Shown: piece by piece, positions 43,293 to 47,500 of the stretch
Layout of the letters: every line of letters begins with the position of its first letter
Numbering within the stretch: position 1 is the first letter of the stretch
Origin: Chrysomallon squamiferum
Taxonomy: Eukaryota; Mollusca; Gastropoda; Neomphalida; Peltospiridae
Assembly (NCBI GenBank): GCA_012295275.1
Contig: CM022679.1
Location: 22,796,415-22,843,914 of the forward strand
Reading direction: 5' to 3'
DNA length: 47,500 nucleotides
Program-made: the position numbers and the translations under genes
Notes under the pieces: model-generated
Told to the model about the DNA's origin: nothing
The model's input: the letters and a program-made list of their open reading frames with translations, nothing else
Databases searched by the model: none

Positions 43293-46200
43293 TCATTATA
43301 ATGGATTTAAAAAATATCTGTTAACATACTTTTGTTTAGAGATCAGGTGAACATATAGTACTATTAATATTAGTAGATCACAATACATTCAAATAAAATT
43401 ATAATTTTTTATCTTTCATTACATAACATAAATGTTTGTTTTGTTTAATTGTGTGTATATTAATTTTTTTGAATGTACAGTTTTTATTTTTCTTCTCTCC
43501 TAAAGGCAATGATTGTGCTAATAATTATTATGTTTCTGTGTATTTATCTTATTTTGCTATAAATTTAATATTTATGGTTTTTATTTATGTTTTCAAAATC
43601 TGTAATATTTTTCTTTATTATTTTGATGCATAAAATTAAAATTAATATATTATGTTTGTTTTTAGCTTTTTTTTTTGTTTTTACAAAGATTGTATCAATA
43701 TTTTGAATCTGAAGACAAACAAAATACATACAACTTTAGTTAGTATGATACTCATTGTTACAATATTGTTACTGATGTGCTCAAATGTTTGTTTGGTTTA
43801 ATGTGTTACAGCAAATTTTTAGTGTATAGATTGCATTTTGACCTTTTACAAACAAATGCTTACTGATTATTAGATAATAGTTTGGAAATATGTTTGCTGT
43901 TTTTTTTCTGAACCATTTTTAAAGCTGGACTGATAAAGTCTTATTTTCACTGATTTAATGAAATTATTTTAATGATTCACATAAATTCACATAAATACAA
44001 TCATTAAAATTCAGAACTTTGCTTTACATTAATAATAATTTTATTAACACTTTACAATGTATTCAATATAGTATAGAAACAACATTTTCTAAAATTTAAA
44101 ATCAAAGGTGATAACAACTATGTTGTGAAAATAAATATTTAATTTGAAGTATCATTTTAATATTGTCTTGCTAAATTTGAAACACTAAATTTCTTTTAAA
44201 TAATTTCCCCAAAACAGAATCTCAATTTGCATTTCAAGCTTCATTGGAATATCTTTTTAAGAATTTTTTTTATTATCATTATTGTTTCTTCTTATGGTTA
44301 TTTGTTTAAAAAAGATAGAAGTAATATAAATGTTAAATAAACTTTAATATTAAGAATTTAATTGGGATATTTTCTTCATGTTCAGTTTTATGATGTCTCT
44401 CTCTCCAGTTAAAAACAATTATTCGTGCAGATATTTGTATATATTTCTATTATATTTTTGTTTTTCCAAAACATTGAATTTAGTCACCCACAAAACCATT
44501 GCCATCGAGAACTTAATAAACAGTTGTAAGATATTGTTCATGATCTCCAATTAATGGAATTGGATACAGAAACATATCTTGGCATTTTGTTATGTTGAAA
44601 ATATCAACAAAGTAGTAACAAAACCATAATATAATTTTGTATAATTCATCTGTGTTGTTCATAATTGTGACAAAATATAAGATACATTTTGTACATGCTG
44701 GTCCATAAAATTTCATATACTTTTTTGATTTTATACCATTTACAAAGCTTTCTTTCTAATAATCAACATTTTGTTCTTTTTGGATATTGCTTAAAAGGTT
44801 TTTTGGTTGAAAGGGTATTTCAGATTACAGGGTTTTTTTAACATCTAGATGATTTCAATTATTAGTGAAATATATTTTTTTGTGTAATATTGAGAGTTCG
44901 AAATTAAGATATTTATTCCATATGACATCACAATATAGTGTCTATTTCTGTGTTTGGGTGTGATACTTTTATGTAATATTTTAAGTATTTACTACTGATG
45001 AACTTTTTATTATATAATTTTAATAAATAAATGTCAGATTGAGAGTGTTTCCACTATTTTTTGATGATACAGGTTTTTGAGGGGTGTTCTTAACAATTAT
45101 CATGATATATTAATTCAGGTTTTTGTAGAAAAATATAATTAAAAATATTTGTTATGTTTATTATTTTCCATATTTTAAACATTGCAAATTGAATACCTTA
45201 ATGATAATCATGGTAAAGTAATCAGTGTTTGCCAAGTCTGTAGTGAATAGTTTTTTTTATTATTTACAGTGAAATGTTTTGATGATATTTCAACATAAAA
45301 TTACACAAGATTTGCTTTAATCTAAATCCAGGAGGTTATTTTTATATCTTTTTGTTAAACGAAATATATAAGCAATTAAATTTTGTAATAAAAGATTTAT
45401 TTCTAGGCTATTTCTTGACTTGTCATTTGATAATTTAATCATTCAATTTTATTTTTTTTTACTTTGTTTCTTGTGTTAAATGAAATTTATAGACGAAATT
45501 TAATTTTTTAATAAAAAATTTTAGACTATTTTTTTGTAATCTGTGGTTTGATCATTTAAAAAAAAAATTATTTCTGCAGATTCATATTTATGAAAATAAT
45601 ATTTCAATGACTGTAGTATCACTGTATAACCTAAACAGAAACCTATACAATTATATATATATATATATATATATCTCCTTCATAATATGTTTATCCTGTT
45701 TATATATGTGAATAATTTAACTGTAATTACATACAAAAATAAAAAGAAGATTATAATAACAAATAAGAATAAAAATAAGCCCCTCCTCCTCCCCAAAAAC
45801 CCGAACTTTTAACAGAAAATAAAATGATGTAATAACTGAATTTGGCCAAAATTTATTAATTACTGTCTCTGGGGTTCTATAGTAATTAAATATAAATTAT
45901 GATTATGAAAGGCCTTAAACTATTGCTTGATTAGATTATACCTATTCTTCTCAATGAAAGTGGTTTTTTTATTGACAGAAGAGCACATGAAGTACATAGG
46001 TTGGAATGGGAAACTACTCACTGAGAGCACTTACAAGGGTTTGGGCCCATGAATTGGGCTATTCTGCCATAGTCCTGTACTCCGTTACAACATGATTAAG
46101 ATTAAAATATAAAATTATTACTGATATATTAAATTATACCCTAATGCAGTTTCTACTTCTAGTTTAATTCTGCTGATGTTCATGCTGCTGCTGCTGCTAT

Positions 46201-46541
46201 TAATACTGCTACAAATTTTGTTTTAATAATAATAAATAAATAAATAAATGAAAAAAGATAAAAAAAAAAAATTATATGTATTTAGCATTCCTGCCCAATC
46301 TGAGAAATGCCCTTTGACACCAAAAAACATCTTTCAACTTCAAAAATAGAGACTATTATACTGATGTTGTTTAGTGACAGACGAATTTCATTCTGACTAT
46401 AAAGGATTGGTTTAACAGATTTTGCTAAAAGTGTTAAATAATTAAAATGAAAATTGAAATACATATACACAATACTTTCCACAGACAGGTTGAAATATCA
46501 TTGCTATATATATATATATATATGAATAAAATAATGAATAA

Positions 46542-46589
<48 letters not shown>

Positions 46590-46827
46590 TGAAAACAATA
46601 ATAATTAGTAGTGGTTGTGATTTATTTGAAGTTACAAAAATATGCTTTGAAGTAAATAAAATAAAAATTAGTATTGTTATTGTTATTAATTAATTAAATT
46701 ATATTATAACTGGTATTTATTTATTTATTTATTTATTTATATTTATTTATTTTTATTTACTTTTGTTATTATTATTATTACTTTTTTTTATTATTATTAT
46801 TTTTTTCATTTTAATTAATTTTTTTAT
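43293..46827. other. CISD2 3' UTR and intergenic region
   Basis: AT-rich. Simple repeats are (TA)n at 45653-45674, (TA)n at 46505-46523, (AAT)n at about 46540-46588 and (ATTT)n at 46718-46752. A short GC-richer patch at about 46030-46085 contains a small palindrome (GGGCCCATGAATTGGGC). No coding region is convincing. Confidence 0.6.
43392..43397 (+). terminator. CISD2: Candidate polyadenylation signal of CISD2
   Basis: AATAAA lies about 100 bases after the stop codon. Several other AATAAA hexamers occur further on (for example near 45385), so a longer 3' UTR is possible. Confidence 0.3.
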
Positions 46828-46975
46828 CTTTGAGATTTAATTCTGGTCTTGCTTATATTAATTTTAATTTTATTTTCTGTACCTTTGGTGAACAGTCCCC
46901 CAGAATTCATTTTTCAAGTAATAAGTTCTGTATTATCCATTCTTCAAGTGGTGGTGTCATTATTGTTTTAGTGAC
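46700..46975 (+). mobile_element. Non-autonomous interspersed element, copy B
   Basis: The body starts CTTTGAGATTTAATTCTGG at 46828 and contains TTCTGTACCTTTGGTGAACA, a CCCCAGAA string and TTTTTCAAGTAATA. ATTT repeats precede it, as in copy A. Confidence 0.7.
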
Positions 46976-47204
46976 GCCATTTTTAATCAGGATGTTTTCT
47001 ATGACGTCTGCATTTGCTGGATATTTAAACTATGTCAAAGATGTTAATTTTGAGAAGCCAAGTTGGGTCATTCATAACCTCCATATGCCAAAACCTTTTA
47101 ATTTGCTTTGGAATGTGGAGGTTTTTAAAATTTGGCAGAAACGATAGCCATTTTTTTATTCCTCACCGTTTCCCCCTACCCCAAAGTTCCTTGAAAAGCT
47201 GCTG

Positions 47205-47465
47205 TGTACCTTGAATGCAACAACAGTGAGTGATGACACCCCCGCTTGAAGAGCGCATAATACAGAAAAAATTACTTGAAAAATAAGTTCTGGGGGACTG
47301 TTCACCAAAGGTACAGAACATAACATAAACGTAAAAGAACTTAAAATGAATAAATTCCAGCAATGAAGTTTAAAAATAAATAAATAAAATAAAATAAAAT
47401 AAAATAAAATAAAATAAAATAAAATAAAATAAAATAAAATAAAATAAAATAAAATAAACAAATAA
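47205..47465 (-). mobile_element. Non-autonomous interspersed element, copy C (inverted)
   Basis: Reverse-complement of copy B over 47231-47318 with few differences. It extends to CTTCATTGCTGG and ends in a long (TTTTA)n tract on the minus strand (47380-47457). Minus-strand ORFs here are read-through of the element and tail. Confidence 0.75.
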
Positions 47466-47500
47466 ATAAATATAATATAAAACAAAATAGTTTGCAAATA

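Noticed and set aside
46030-46085. Possible tRNA-like or hairpin element around GGGCCCATGAATTGGGC
   Set aside because: Only one short palindrome; no cloverleaf or pol III boxes could be drawn.
47156-47497. 113-residue minus-strand ORF
   Set aside because: Read-through of interspersed element copy C and its TTTTA tail; no start context or domain.

Overview
The window is animal nuclear DNA. It has multi-exon genes with GT..AG introns, very AT-rich non-coding sequence, and dense microsatellites (AAT, AAAT, GATA/GACA, GA, CA/TA). Together with the gene set (an ANK-LRR-Roc-COR kinase, a secreted laminin-G/mucin/PAN protein, UBE2D, CISD2) and short interspersed repeats, this suggests a lophotrochozoan invertebrate, most likely a mollusc. 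The species assignment is inference; no rRNA, mitochondrial or marker gene is present.

Layout: (1) about 980-20,120, minus strand: an LRRK1-type gene running from its 5' UTR exon through ankyrin repeats, leucine-rich repeats, Roc GTPase and COR. It leaves the window before its kinase domain. (2) about 20,130-22,180: repeats, including an interspersed element with a microsatellite tail. (3) about 22,190-24,900, plus strand: a possible small spliced transcription unit of uncertain coding status. (4) 26,840-30,228, minus strand: a complete six-exon UBE2D-class E2 ubiquitin-conjugating enzyme. (5) about 30,230-34,190: AT-rich intergenic sequence with two unexplained small ORFs. (6) 34,190-38,814, plus strand: a four-exon gene for a predicted secreted 1,024-residue protein: signal peptide, split LamG-like domain, Ser/Thr repeat stalk, second LamG-like domain, PAN/apple-like C-terminus. 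(7) 40,712-43,292, plus strand: a complete three-exon CISD2 gene. (8) 43,293-47,500: likely 3' UTR, intergenic sequence and an inverted pair of the same interspersed repeat.

The genes do not form an obvious pathway; this is ordinary gene order in an animal genome. Exon boundaries were read from splice consensus, reading phase and family resemblance. Every junction in UBE2D, CISD2 and the LamG gene is phase-consistent. In the LRRK1-type gene all but one junction are consistent; the exception is in the COR region near 3.7 kb.

The most interesting observations are the secreted LamG/mucin/PAN protein, with a Lys/Ser/Asn-rich block inserted inside a LamG fold, and three places in the LRRK1-type gene where a local tandem duplication has copied a splice acceptor and adjoining exon sequence into the intron.
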